A stretch of 64,000 nt of DNA, taken from assembly GCA_021827205.1 (NCBI GenBank), contig JAKAWV010000001.1:348159-412158 (forward strand). Reading direction: 5' to 3'. Made by a program: the position numbers and the translations under genes. The notes under the pieces were generated by a model, which made no database searches, was not told where the DNA came from, and worked only from the letters and a program-made list of their open reading frames with translations. Position 1 is the first letter of the stretch. Each line of letters begins with the position of its first letter. This DNA is from Pseudomonadota bacterium (GTDB lineage: Bacteria; Pseudomonadota; Gammaproteobacteria; Xanthomonadales; Rhodanobacteraceae). Shown here one piece after another: positions 43,490 to 52,248 of the stretch.

Positions 43490-44614
43490 TCAGCCGGCCA
43501 GCGCCTGCATCAGATCGCCGACCAGATCGTCCGGGTGTTCCAGGCCCACCGACAGGCGCAGCAGGCTTTGCGGCGACGTGGGCTCGGGACCCTCGGTCGA
43601 GGCGCGGTGCTCGACCAGCGATTCACAGCCGCCCAGTGAGGTGGCGTTGATGAACAGCTTGAGGCGTCCGGCGCAGGCCAGCGCCGCCTCACGTCCGCCG
43701 GCCAGTTCGAAGGACACCATGCCACCGAAATCGCGCATCTGCCGCGCGGCCACCGCGTGGCCGGGATGCGTCGGCAGGCCGGGATAGTGCACGCGCGCCA
43801 CGGCCGGGTGCGCGCCCAGCGCCTGCGCCACGGCAAAGGCGTTACGGCAATGCCAGTCCATGCGTGCCGGCAGCGAATGCAGACCGCGCAGCGCCAGCCA
43901 CGCGCCCAGCGGCGCGCCGTGCAGGCCGACCGCGGCGCGGGTGCGGAACACCTGCTCGGCCAGCGCGTCGAGATCGGCGCCGAACACCAGCGCGCCGCCC
44001 ATGGTGTCGCTGTGTCCGCCGATGTACTTGGTCACCGACTGCAGCACGATGTCCGCGCCCAGCGTCAGCGGCTGCTGCAGCACCGGCGAGGCGAAGGTGT
44101 TGTCGACCAGCAACCGCGCGCCGCGCGCATGCGCCAGTTCGGCCAGCGCGGCGATATCGCTGATCCGCAGCAGCGGGTTGGACGGCGTCTCCGCCCAGAT
44201 CAGGCGCGTCAGCGGTGTCAGCGCGGCGCGCGCGCTGGCGATGTCGGACAGATCGGCGAAGTCGCAGCGCAGGTTCCAGCGCGCGAAATACTCCAGCGCC
44301 AGATGCCGGAAGCCGTGATAGACATCGTCTGGAAACAGCACGTGACTGCCCGTTGGCAGGCTTTGCAGCAGCGCTGTGCCCGCGCCCATGCCGCTGCCGA
44401 AAAACAGCGCGCGCATGCCGTGCTCCAGCGCGGCCAATGCCTGCTCGAAGCGCTGCTGCGTGGGGTGATCCGTGCGCTGATAAATCAGCCCGTGCGGCAG
44501 GCTGCCGTCGGGTGCGTGCTCATAGGTCGTGGACATGTGCAGCGGTGGCGCCAGCGCGCCGGTTTCGGCATCGACGGCCGCGCCGGCGTGTACGGCCAGG
44601 GTTTCCAGACGCAT
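43490..44614 (-). CDS. Cys/Met metabolism PLP enzyme (cystathionine gamma-synthase/lyase-like)
   Basis: 374 residues of the trans-sulfuration PLP family. It begins TLAVHAGAAVD, has the phosphate-binding GSGMGAGTAL near 73, DDVYHGF and DNTFASP segments, and the PLP-binding lysine in QSVTKYIGGHSD near residue 195. The family includes MetB, MetC and MetZ, which differ by few residues, so the exact reaction (cystathionine synthesis or cleavage) cannot be fixed here. A C-terminal SLGGCESLVEHRAS segment, with an S.GG.E...EHRAS pattern, is common to gamma-synthase and lyase types. Divergent from argD, head to head over 100 bp. Confidence 0.85.
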   Translation of the reverse strand: MRLETLAVHAGAAVDAETGALAPPLHMSTTYEHAPDGSLPHGLIYQRTDHPTQQRFEQALAALEHGMRALFFGSGMGAGTALLQSLPTGSHVLFPDDVYHGFRHLALEYFARWNLRCDFADLSDIASARAALTPLTRLIWAETPSNPLLRISDIAALAELAHARGARLLVDNTFASPVLQQPLTLGADIVLQSVTKYIGGHSDTMGGALVFGADLDALAEQVFRTRAAVGLHGAPLGAWLALRGLHSLPARMDWHCRNAFAVAQALGAHPAVARVHYPGLPTHPGHAVAARQMRDFGGMVSFELAGGREAALACAGRLKLFINATSLGGCESLVEHRASTEGPEPTSPQSLLRLSVGLEHPDDLVGDLMQALAG

Positions 44615-44716
44615 CGTATCGATCTCGCACCGGCGCCGCGCGCCGCAGATGCGCAGGGTAACGCAGCGCTGCGCACGCGGGCATAATCGCGCGCTGTCCT
44701 CGCTGATCGTGCGGTC

Positions 44717-45961
44717 ATGTCCTCAATCGAGTCATCGCCCCCCGCCGCCGCACTGCTGGCGACGGCGCAACAGGTGTTCGTGCCGGTATACCAGCCGCGC
44801 GCGCTGGTGCTTGATCATGGTCGCGGCGCGCGCCTGTGGGACCGCGAAGGCCGCGAGTACATCGACTTCGCCGCCGGCATCGCGGTGTGCAGCCTGGGCC
44901 ACGCCGATCCCGAGCTGGTCGCCGCGCTGCACGCGCAGGCACTCAAGCTGTGGCACACCAGCAACGTGTTCTACAACGCACCGGCGATCGAGTTGGCCGA
45001 GGCGCTGGTGGCGGCATCGGGTTTCGCGCAGCGCGTGTTCCTGTGCAACTCCGGCGCCGAGGCCAACGAGGCCGCGATCAAGCTGGCGCGGCGCTGGGCC
45101 ACGCAGCAGGGGCGCGCGCCCGCGCGGCGCACGATCCTGAGTTTTCAGGGTTCGTTCCACGGGCGCACCCTGGCCACCGTCACCGCCACCGCGCAGCCCA
45201 GGTATCAGCAAGGCTTCGAGCCGCTGCCCGCGGGCTTCCGCTACTGCGCGTTCAACGATCTCGATGCCGCGGCGGCGGCGCTGGCCGATGACAGCGTGTG
45301 CGCGGTGCTGGTCGAGCCGGTGCAGGGCGAGGGCGGGGTGATGCCCGCTGCGCCGGGATTTCTGGCCGGGCTGCGTGCGCTGTGCGACCAGCACGACGCG
45401 CTGCTGATCTGCGACGAAATCCAGTGCGGCATGGGCCGCACCGGCACGCTGTTCGCGCATGTGCAGGACGGCGTGGTGCCCGATGTGGTGACCCTTGCCA
45501 AGGCGCTGGGTGCGGGTTTTCCGATCGGTGCGATGCTGGCCGGGCCGCGCGTGGCCGGGGTATTGCAGTACGGCGCGCACGGCAGCACTTTCGGCGGCAA
45601 CCCGCTGGCCGCGGCGGTGGCGCGCGTGGCGCTGCGGCGCCTGGCAGCCCCCGCGTTGCTGGCGCAGGTCACGCGCCGCGGGCAGGCGCTGCGCGACGGT
45701 CTGCAAGCGCTGGGCGCGGCAACCGGCGTGTTCGAACACGTACGCGGACGCGGGCTGATGCTGGGCGCGGTGCTGGCCGTGGCGCATCGCGGCAAGGCCG
45801 GCGCCATCCTCGATCACGCGCACCGCGCCGGCCTGCTGCTGTTGCAGGCCGGGCCGGATGTGCTGCGCATCGTGCCGCCGCTGGTGCTGGATGCGACCGA
45901 CAGCGAGCAGGGCCTGGCGCGCCTGGCGCAGGCGCTGCGCACTTATCTGGCTGCCGCGTGA
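44717..45961 (+). CDS. argD: acetylornithine/succinylornithine-type aminotransferase
   Basis: 414-residue class III aminotransferase. It has the GRGARLWDREGREYIDFAAGI start, CNSGAEANEAAIKLAR near 110, the FQGSFHGRT segment and LICDEIQCGMGRTG near 229, with the PLP lysine in TLAKALGAG near 262. ArgD transaminates N-acetylglutamate semialdehyde in arginine synthesis and often N-succinyl-diaminopimelate intermediates too. In the Xanthomonadales this protein is normally annotated argD; an AstC or GabT-like catabolic role is less likely but cannot be ruled out. The stop overlaps the next SDR gene as TGATG, so the two are co-translated. Confidence 0.85.
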   Translation: MSSIESSPPAAALLATAQQVFVPVYQPRALVLDHGRGARLWDREGREYIDFAAGIAVCSLGHADPELVAALHAQALKLWHTSNVFYNAPAIELAEALVAASGFAQRVFLCNSGAEANEAAIKLARRWATQQGRAPARRTILSFQGSFHGRTLATVTATAQPRYQQGFEPLPAGFRYCAFNDLDAAAAALADDSVCAVLVEPVQGEGGVMPAAPGFLAGLRALCDQHDALLICDEIQCGMGRTGTLFAHVQDGVVPDVVTLAKALGAGFPIGAMLAGPRVAGVLQYGAHGSTFGGNPLAAAVARVALRRLAAPALLAQVTRRGQALRDGLQALGAATGVFEHVRGRGLMLGAVLAVAHRGKAGAILDHAHRAGLLLLQAGPDVLRIVPPLVLDATDSEQGLARLAQALRTYLAAA

Positions 45962-46713
45962 TGGAAGAAGCAGTTGCCATCAACATGATCAAAGCCGTAC
46001 TCACCGGGCATTCGCGCGGCCTGGGCGCCGCACTGGCCGAAGCGCTGCTGGCGCGCGGCATCGCCACGCTGGGGCTGGCGCGGCGCAACCATGCGGTGCT
46101 CGCCGCGCACTATCCGCAGCTCCTGCATGAGGTCTCGATCGATCTGGCCGACAGCGCCGCGCTGCAAAGCTGGCTGGCCGGCGGCGAGCTGCACGCCTGG
46201 CTGGCCGGCGCCGCGCGCGTGCTGCTGATCAACAACGCCGGCGTGGTCGGTCCGGTCGGTGCGCTGGAAGTGCAAACGTCGGCGCAACTGGTGCGGGCCG
46301 TTGCGCTCAACGTGACCGCGCCGCTGCTGCTGGCCGCGGCGTTCGCGGCGTCCAGCACGGCAGAACGACGCATCGTGCATATCTCCAGTGGCGCCGCGCA
46401 TCAGCCCATCGCCGGCTGGAGTTTTTACTGCGCCAGCAAGGCCGCGCTGGACCAGCACGCACGCACCGTGGCCGCGGACGCCACACCCGGCCTGCGCATC
46501 TGCAGCCTGGCGCCCGGCGTGATCGACACCGACATGCAGGCCGAGGTGCGCGCCAGCGATCCGGCGCGCTTTCCGCAGCACGCGCGCTTCGTGGCCATGC
46601 ACGCAGAAGGCGCGCTGGTGGCGCCGGCCGCCGTCGCCGAGCGACTGCTCGATTACCTGCTCAGCGATGCCTTCGGCGCGCAACCTGTGGCCGATCTGCG
46701 CGATCTCGCCTGA
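45961..46713 (+). CDS. SDR-family oxidoreductase, sepiapterin-reductase-like
   Basis: 250 residues of a classical SDR. The nucleotide-binding loop is TGHSRGLGAALAEAL near residues 15-29, NNAGVV is near 90, the catalytic Ser is in HISSGAA near 140 and the Tyr-Lys pair in SFYCASKAALD near 154. The general layout and the LAPGVIDTDMQ segment resemble YueD/sepiapterin-reductase-type members, whose substrates are pteridines or diketones. It starts on the last base of the argD stop; ATG 45985 is an alternative that begins directly at the family strand. Substrate not known. It converges with the ABC exporter genes. Confidence 0.83.
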   Translation: MEEAVAINMIKAVLTGHSRGLGAALAEALLARGIATLGLARRNHAVLAAHYPQLLHEVSIDLADSAALQSWLAGGELHAWLAGAARVLLINNAGVVGPVGALEVQTSAQLVRAVALNVTAPLLLAAAFAASSTAERRIVHISSGAAHQPIAGWSFYCASKAALDQHARTVAADATPGLRICSLAPGVIDTDMQAEVRASDPARFPQHARFVAMHAEGALVAPAAVAERLLDYLLSDAFGAQPVADLRDLA

Positions 46714-46716
46714 GTC

Positions 46717-47460
46717 TCAGGTATCCTCGCCGGCGGCGAACACGCGCGTCGCCAGCCAGGTCAGTACCCCGATGAAACCCAGCAGCACCGCCAGCGACAG
46801 CAGTGGCGGGTAGGCGTAGCGGTCGAGGATCGCGCCGCGCATCAAGTCCACCGCGTAGGCCACCGGGTCGATGCGCGCCAGCCAGCGCAGCCACGTCGGA
46901 GCGCTATCCAGCGGATACAGCGCGCCGGACAGAAAGAACATCGGCAGCAGCACGGCGTTGCCGATGATCGGGAACACCGTGGTCGAGCGGAAGCGCGCGG
47001 CGGTGGCCACGCCCAATGCGGAGAACGTGACCGCCGCCAGGATCATGGTGCCGATCAGTTCCAGCAATGAGAGCAACGACAAATCCATGCCCAGCAGCGG
47101 CAGTAGCAGCAGCAGGATCGTCGCCGGCACCAGCGCCTGGATGGCGCCCGAAAGCACCTTGCCCAGCGCGATTGCGACGCGCGGCACCGGCGCCACCAGC
47201 ACCGCCTTGAGAAAGCCGATCTGGCGGTCGAACACGATCAGCATCGCCGCGAACACCGAGGAGAACAGCAGCGACAAGCCGAGCACGCCGGGATAGATGT
47301 AGTGCAGGTAGCCGCTGCCGCCCATCCTGGAGCTGGCGCCCAGGCCCGAGCCCAGCACGAACAGGTACAGCAGTGGCTGGATCAGGCTGGAGACCAGGCG
47401 CACGCGGTCCACCCACAGGCGCTTGAGGTCCAGCATGATCACCGCGAACAAGCCCCTCAT
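46717..47460 (-). CDS. ABC-2 type permease of a DrrAB-like exporter
   Basis: 247-residue ABC-2 membrane protein with about six hydrophobic segments, starting MRGLFAVIMLDLKRLW and having the signature-like PLLYLFVLGSGLG and IGNAVLLPMFFLSGALYPLD stretches of the DrrB/NodJ-type group. It pairs with the ATP-binding protein encoded upstream and overlapping it (ATGA). Such pairs export drugs, antibiotics or lipids. ATG 47460 was taken as the coupled start; a longer frame to 47688 is an alternative reading of the ATPase gene. Substrate unknown. Confidence 0.87.
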   Translation of the reverse strand: MRGLFAVIMLDLKRLWVDRVRLVSSLIQPLLYLFVLGSGLGASSRMGGSGYLHYIYPGVLGLSLLFSSVFAAMLIVFDRQIGFLKAVLVAPVPRVAIALGKVLSGAIQALVPATILLLLLPLLGMDLSLLSLLELIGTMILAAVTFSALGVATAARFRSTTVFPIIGNAVLLPMFFLSGALYPLDSAPTWLRWLARIDPVAYAVDLMRGAILDRYAYPPLLSLAVLLGFIGVLTWLATRVFAAGEDT

Positions 47461-48440
47461 GGCTGGCCTCCCGGCACGCGTGGCGCGGGTTTGCCGTTGC
47501 CGTCCTCGAGCGCGCGCCCGGTGAGCTTGAGGAAGACGTCTTCGAGGCTGGGCTCGTGCACTTCGGCGCGGCGCGTGCGCACCGGCAGATGCGCGAGCAC
47601 ATCGGGCAGCACCGCCGCCGGCTCGGATTCGACCAGCAGCACGCCGCGTGCGCTCAGCTCCGGTTGGTGGCCGTGTTCGCGCAGCCATGCTGCGGCTTGC
47701 GTGTCGTCGTCGGTGGCCAGCAGCAACACGCCGCCGCCGACGCGGTTCTTGAGTTCCTGCGGGCTGCCCAGCGCCAGGATCTGGCCGTGATCGATCAGCG
47801 CGATGCGGTCGGCGGGCTCGGCCTCGTCCATGTAGTGCGTGGTCAGGAACACCGTGCCGCCGGCGCCGACGTAGCGCCGCACCTCGGCCCAGAACAGGCG
47901 CCGCGCATCCACGTCCAGGCCCAGCGTGGCCTCGTCCAGAAACAGCACCTCGGGCGTGGCCACCAGCGCCCGCGCCAGCTCGACGCGGCGCTTCTGCCCG
48001 CCGGAGAGCTTCTGCGCCTCGCGCGTGGATACATCTTCCAGTCCCAGCGTCACCAGCAGTTCCGCGCTGCGCGTCCTGGCCGCGCGCGACGACAACCCGT
48101 AGAACAAACCCATCAGATACAGGTTGTCGCGTACCGAGAGCTTGCCCTCCAGCGCCGGCTCCTGAAACACGATGCCCATGCGCTGGCGCACCGCGACGCG
48201 CTCGCGCACGCTATCGAAACCGAGCACGTGCGCCGTGCCCTCGCTGGGCTTGAGCAGGGTGGCGAAAATCGAGAACAGCGTGGTCTTGCCGGCACCATTG
48301 GGACCGAGCAGAGCGAACATCTCGCCGCGCCACACGGCGAGGTCGATGCCGCGCAGTGCGTGCACGGCGCCGTAACGCTTGTGCAAACCCCGCGCCTCGA
48401 GCGCCGGCGCATCGCTGATCCGCGCCTTGTCCTCAGCCAT
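47457..48440 (-). CDS. DrrA-type ABC transporter ATP-binding protein
   Basis: 327 residues. Walker A LLGPNGAGKTTL at about 45-56, Q-loop GIVFQEPALEGKLSVRDN, signature LSGGQKRRVELARAL near 140, Walker B VLFLDEATLGLD near 162 and the H-loop TTHYMDEAE. The DrrA/CcmA-type order and the LTG.ALED end match antibiotic-resistance and NodI-like exporters. It overlaps the permease gene (ATGA) and its 5' end overlaps the stop region of the S9 peptidase gene by 8 bp, so all three genes are probably one transcript. Two Met starts (48440 or 48449) are possible; the second would add three residues. Confidence 0.88.
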   Translation of the reverse strand: MAEDKARISDAPALEARGLHKRYGAVHALRGIDLAVWRGEMFALLGPNGAGKTTLFSIFATLLKPSEGTAHVLGFDSVRERVAVRQRMGIVFQEPALEGKLSVRDNLYLMGLFYGLSSRAARTRSAELLVTLGLEDVSTREAQKLSGGQKRRVELARALVATPEVLFLDEATLGLDVDARRLFWAEVRRYVGAGGTVFLTTHYMDEAEPADRIALIDHGQILALGSPQELKNRVGGGVLLLATDDDTQAAAWLREHGHQPELSARGVLLVESEPAAVLPDVLAHLPVRTRRAEVHEPSLEDVFLKLTGRALEDGNGKPAPRVPGGQP

Positions 48441-50535
48441 GCTCGGCATGCGTATCGGGCGGCAGATACTTGGCGAACCAGGCCAGTGCGCGTACCAGCA
48501 CGTCCCGCTTGTGCGCCGGCTTGACGAAGCCATGGCCCTCGTTCGGATACACCACCAGTTCGGTGGGCACGCCCATCGCCTTCAGCCCGCGCCACATCTC
48601 GAACGACTGCGGCGCCGGGCATTCGGCGTCGAATTCGCCCACCACCATCAGCGTCGGCGTCTTGTCCTGCCTGATGAAGTTGATCGCCGAGCTGCGCGCA
48701 TACACGGCCGGATCGTCGTACACGCTGGCGCCGAAGAAAGGCTTCATCCATGCGTCGATCGAGTTCTCGCCGTTGTAGCTCAGCCAGTCCGAGAGCCCGG
48801 CGCCGGCGACGGCGGCGCGGAACACGCGTGTCTGCGTGGGCGCGAACATGCTCATGAAGCCGCCGTAGCTCCAGCCGGTGATGCCGACGCGGCGCGGATC
48901 GACCGGGAAATGCGCCTCGACCTGTTTCACGCCGGCCAGGATATCGCGCAGATCACCATAGCCCATGTCGCGACGCACGGCCTTGGCGAAGCGCTCGCCC
49001 TGGCCGAAGCTGCCGCGCGGGTTGGGAAACAGCACGAAGTAACCCATCGCCGACAGCGGCGCGCCGCCGTAGTTCACGCCCGGCCAGCGCGGTTGCACCG
49101 CCCAGCTTGGGCCGCCGTGCACCGAGACGATCAGCGGATAGCGCCGGCGCGGATTGTAGCCGGCGGGGTACAGCAGCCAGCCCTGCACGTGGAAGCCCTG
49201 GTTGGCCCAGTGCAGCGATACCGACTTGCCCCACAGCGGATGGATGCCGGCATTGATCTGCGTGATCGCGCGCGGCGCCGCCAGCGCGGCGATGCCGCCG
49301 TCGCCGGCGCGGCGCAGCGTCGTGGTCCACACCTCGGGCGGCGCCTCGAAGCTGCTCTGGATCCATGCCAGCGCATCGCCCTGCGCGGCCAGCGCCAGCG
49401 CCGACATCGCCGTGCCGTCACCCAGCGCGGCATGCACCGTGCGCAGCGGCTGCCATTGGCCGTGGCCGCCATCGATGCGCAACGTGGCCAACTGGCTGGA
49501 GCCGCCGGCGAAGGCGTTCACCAGCAGCGCATGCGCGCCGGTCCAGGCGAACCAGCTCGGGGTGACGCCGATGCCCGGGGTCAGATCCAGCGGCGCGCCG
49601 CCCTCGGCGGAGACGAGGTACACATCGCCGCCGGTGGCGCCCTGGTCGCTCATCAGCCCGCCGATGAAGGCGATGGACTTGCCATCCGGCGCGAAGCGCG
49701 GCAGCGCGATCTGCAGACCGTGCAGCGGGCCTTTGATCGTATTCGGATCGACCAGTGCGCGCGGTACGGCATCGGGCCGGGCTGGTTGCACGTAGAGCTG
49801 CGCAATCCACCAGTTGTCATCGCCGGGCGGCGGCGCCGCCACGTAGGCGATGCGCTGCGCGTGCGGCGAATAGTCGAACTCATAGGCGAACAGTCCAACG
49901 GGCGTGAGCAATTGCGGTGTGCCGCCCTGCGCCGCCACCTGCGCCACACGCTGGTGTTCGATATTGGTTTCTCCGATCACGCCCACCTGCGGGCCGGTCG
50001 AGGCCAGGGCATCGGCGCGGCGCGTGTCGCCGGGAATGTACAGAAAGCCCAGCGCGCGACCATCCGGCGCCCAGCGCAGCGCGTGCACCAGGCCATCGAG
50101 GTGGGTGATCTGATGCGGCTGCGCGCCGGCGCGCGCCACATCCAGCAGCACGATGTCCTGCTGCGCGCGCTGGCCGCTGGCGCAGTCGGACAGGAACGCC
50201 AGCGTGCGTCCGTCCGGCGCGAAGCCGGGCATGGCGACGCCGCAGCCCTTGTGCTGGCCGGGCGCTGTGATGCTGCGCGCATCGCTGCCGTTGCCGTTGG
50301 CCAGGTACAACCGCGCGCCGTCGGCGGTCTTCTCGACCCAGGCCAGGTGCCGCGCGTGCGGCGAGATCGCCACCGCAGCCAAGGCCTTGGCCTCGCCCAG
50401 TCGCGCCAGGATGGCATCCACCCGCGCCGATACCGCGGCCGGAACCTTGGGCGGCGGGATCGTCTCGGACCGCGCCAGAAGTGGCGCGCAGAGCAGGCCG
50501 ATAGTCAACAGGCTCGAGCGCAGACTGGATGACAT
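48433..50535 (-). CDS. secreted S9-family peptidase (prolyl oligopeptidase/acylaminoacyl peptidase-like)
   Basis: 700 residues with a signal peptide (LLTIGLLCAPLLARS near 9-23). A seven-bladed beta-propeller occupies about residues 50-420 and an alpha/beta hydrolase domain follows. The nucleophile is in GITGWSYGGFMSMF near residue 555, the Asp in VVGEFDAECP and the His in PNEGHGFVKP near 668. Such enzymes cut short peptides in the periplasm. ATG 50535 has GGGAG 9 nt upstream, and a 65-codon in-frame extension upstream lacks coding character. Divergent from the ECF42-associated YCII gene across 248 bp that carry its candidate promoter. Confidence 0.88.
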   Translation of the reverse strand: MSSSLRSSLLTIGLLCAPLLARSETIPPPKVPAAVSARVDAILARLGEAKALAAVAISPHARHLAWVEKTADGARLYLANGNGSDARSITAPGQHKGCGVAMPGFAPDGRTLAFLSDCASGQRAQQDIVLLDVARAGAQPHQITHLDGLVHALRWAPDGRALGFLYIPGDTRRADALASTGPQVGVIGETNIEHQRVAQVAAQGGTPQLLTPVGLFAYEFDYSPHAQRIAYVAAPPPGDDNWWIAQLYVQPARPDAVPRALVDPNTIKGPLHGLQIALPRFAPDGKSIAFIGGLMSDQGATGGDVYLVSAEGGAPLDLTPGIGVTPSWFAWTGAHALLVNAFAGGSSQLATLRIDGGHGQWQPLRTVHAALGDGTAMSALALAAQGDALAWIQSSFEAPPEVWTTTLRRAGDGGIAALAAPRAITQINAGIHPLWGKSVSLHWANQGFHVQGWLLYPAGYNPRRRYPLIVSVHGGPSWAVQPRWPGVNYGGAPLSAMGYFVLFPNPRGSFGQGERFAKAVRRDMGYGDLRDILAGVKQVEAHFPVDPRRVGITGWSYGGFMSMFAPTQTRVFRAAVAGAGLSDWLSYNGENSIDAWMKPFFGASVYDDPAVYARSSAINFIRQDKTPTLMVVGEFDAECPAPQSFEMWRGLKAMGVPTELVVYPNEGHGFVKPAHKRDVLVRALAWFAKYLPPDTHAEHG

Positions 50536-50708
50536 GTTCTTACTCCCGATGCGCCCGCGGCGCGTCCGCTTTGGACAGCGGCGGCGCGCGGAGGTTGCAC
50601 AGTGCGACGGATGAATGATGTTCATCCGCTGCAACAGCGGTTGCGCGGGGCTGGCGGTGCCCGCACCGTCGCGCGAGACTGGCTGCGCGCTTGCAGCAGT
50701 TCGCATGT

Positions 50709-50735
50709 TGTCGATTCCAAGCTGAGTCATGCGTC
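50709..50735 (+). promoter_or_regulatory. ECF42-type promoter upstream of the first YCII gene
   Basis: TGTCGA at 50709-50714 followed, after 17 bp, by CGTC at 50732-50735. The published ECF42 target motif, as I recall it, is TGTCGA in the -35 region and a CGTC/CGAC-type -10. It precedes the YCII start by 48 bp. A second site with the same spacing lies at 51240-51266. Confidence 0.6.
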
Positions 50736-50783
50736 GTGCCAGCGAGGGCGGACCGTGCGCCGCCCCGCAGCGGAGAGATGCCC

Positions 50784-51227
50784 ATGCGCTACATGATCCT
50801 CGTCAAGTCCACCCCCGCATTCGAGGCCGAAGGCGCCACGCCGGGCGGCTTTCGGCCCGACCCCACCGTGTTCGCCGAAATGGCCGCCTTCCACGAGGAA
50901 CTGGCGCGCGCCGGCATGCTGCTGGATGCCAGCGGCCTCAAGCCCAGCCGCGCAGGTTGGCGTGTGCGCTACGACGGCGAGCGTCGCACGGTCATCGACG
51001 ATCCGTTCACCGAGGCCAAGGAGCTGATCGCCGGCTACACGCTGATCCAGGTGGCCTCGCGCGAGGAGGCGATGGAGTGGGCGCGGCGCTTTCCCAACCC
51101 GGTGGGACCGGGCCAGCCCGCGGAGATCGAGGTGCGGCAGTTGTTCGAGCTGGACGACTTCACGCCCTCCGCCGAGGTTGAGCGTTTCCGCGAACTGGCG
51201 GCGTCGAAATCGATCGGGTCGAAATAG
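50784..51227 (+). CDS. YCII/DGPF-domain protein
   Basis: 147 residues. It begins MRYMILVKSTPAFEAEG, has the FHEELARAGMLLDASGL helix, and the defining DPFTEAKELIAGYTLIQV region, a variant of DGPF, near residues 75-92. YCII-related proteins form dimeric alpha/beta barrels. Members of the DGPF group are the usual genomic partners of ECF42 sigma factors and their biochemical role is unknown. A GGAGAG Shine-Dalgarno lies just before ATG 50784. It is the first gene of the stress cluster, with its own ECF42-like promoter. Confidence 0.87.
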   Translation: MRYMILVKSTPAFEAEGATPGGFRPDPTVFAEMAAFHEELARAGMLLDASGLKPSRAGWRVRYDGERRTVIDDPFTEAKELIAGYTLIQVASREEAMEWARRFPNPVGPGQPAEIEVRQLFELDDFTPSAEVERFRELAASKSIGSK

Positions 51228-51239
51228 ACCGGGTCGGAT

Positions 51240-51266
51240 CGTCGAATTCGCGCGGCTTCGCGCGTC
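51240..51266 (+). promoter_or_regulatory. ECF42-type promoter upstream of the VOC gene
   Basis: CGTCGA at 51240-51245, then 17 bp, then CGTC at 51263-51266, both boxes continuing GT or AAT as in the first site. The spacing is identical to the site at 50709-50735. It lies between the YCII stop (51227) and the VOC start (51320). The first base of the -35 differs from the TGTCGA consensus. Confidence 0.5.
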
Positions 51267-51319
51267 GTAACAACAGGGCGCGATGCGCACCCATTGCCAG
51301 CCACTTGCCGGAGAGTCCC

Positions 51320-51778
51320 ATGAGCAAGGTCAAAGCCATCCCCGACGGCATGCACAGCCTCACCCCGCACCTGGTCTGCCGCGACGCCGCGGCAGCCATC
51401 GATTTCTATCGCCGCGCGTTCGGCGCGATCGAGCTGTTCCGCCTGCCCGGACCCGACGGCAGGCTGATCCACGCTTGCGTGCGCATCGGCGATTCGCCGT
51501 TGTTCCTGGTCGACGAGATACCCGAGCACGGCGCGCACAGCCCGCAGACGCTGAAGGGCACCCCGGTGACCATCCACCTGCAGGTCGAAGACGCCGACGC
51601 CACCTTTGCGCGCGCGGTCGCCGCCGGCGCGACCGTCACCATGCCGCTGGCCGACATGTTCTGGGGCGACCGCTACGGGCGCGTCGTCGATCCCTTCGGG
51701 CATCACTGGAGCATCGCCACCCACCTGCGCGAAGTCAGCCGCGAGGAGATGGTGGCCGCCATGCAGGCGGGCCGATAA
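51320..51778 (+). CDS. VOC/PhnB-type glyoxalase-fold protein
   Basis: 152 residues of the PhnB-like branch of the vicinal-oxygen-chelate superfamily. It starts KAIPDGMHSLTPHLVCRDAA, with AIDFYRRAFGA at the first helix. The second repeat has TIHLQVEDADATFARAVAAGA and DRYGRVVDPFGHHWSIATH near residues 118-136, with the final H.W.IATH pattern. Members are probably metal-dependent or binding proteins rather than proven glyoxalases. ATG 51320 (preceded by GGAGAG) was preferred to an upstream TTG at 51305. It lies between the two YCII genes, in the ECF42 cluster, with its own promoter-like site upstream. Confidence 0.85.
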   Translation: MSKVKAIPDGMHSLTPHLVCRDAAAAIDFYRRAFGAIELFRLPGPDGRLIHACVRIGDSPLFLVDEIPEHGAHSPQTLKGTPVTIHLQVEDADATFARAVAAGATVTMPLADMFWGDRYGRVVDPFGHHWSIATHLREVSREEMVAAMQAGR

Positions 51779-51837
51779 TCAGATTGCGCGCGCCGGCCTT
51801 GCGGCGCTGCCACGCAAGTCGATCGAGGGAGCACACC

Positions 51838-52188
51838 ATGCGTTACCTGCTGTTGATCAGCGAGCCGCGCGGCCAGCGCGAAGCGCGCAGCGAAGACGAA
51901 GGCCGCGCGCTGTACGCCGAGATGGTGGCCTTCGGCGAAGGCCTGGGCGGCAAGCTGCTGGCCAGCGAATCGCTGCGGCCCGACCGCCACGGCGTGCGCG
52001 TGCAGGTGCAGCACGACAAGCCGGTGCTGCGTGATGGCCCGTTCGCCGAGGCCAAGGAGATGATCGGCGGTTTTTTTCTGCTCGACTGCGCCGGTCTGGA
52101 CGAGGCCATCGCCATCGCCCGGGCCTGTCCCGCCGCGCGTTTCGCCACGGTCGAGGTGCGGGAGTGCGCGCCGTGCTTCGAGTCTTGA
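51838..52188 (+). CDS. YCII/DGPF-domain protein, second copy
   Basis: 116 residues. It begins MRYLLLISEPRGQREARS, followed by YAEMVAFGEGLGGKLLASESLRP-type sequence, and carries the classic RDGPFAEAKEMIGGFFLLDC signature near residues 62-81. The C-terminal half has ACPAARFATVEVREC. It is related to the copy at 50784, but is shorter and has the canonical DGPF. A GAGGGAG-like Shine-Dalgarno precedes ATG 51838. No promoter motif was found right upstream, so it probably reads through from the 51240 site. Function unknown; partner of ECF42 by context. Confidence 0.87.
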   Translation: MRYLLLISEPRGQREARSEDEGRALYAEMVAFGEGLGGKLLASESLRPDRHGVRVQVQHDKPVLRDGPFAEAKEMIGGFFLLDCAGLDEAIAIARACPAARFATVEVRECAPCFES

Positions 52189-52248
52189 TCGCGGAGCGAT
52201 CGCTGCCGATAGCGCTTGATTCCCTCATGAATGCCAAGGGGTTTTGCT

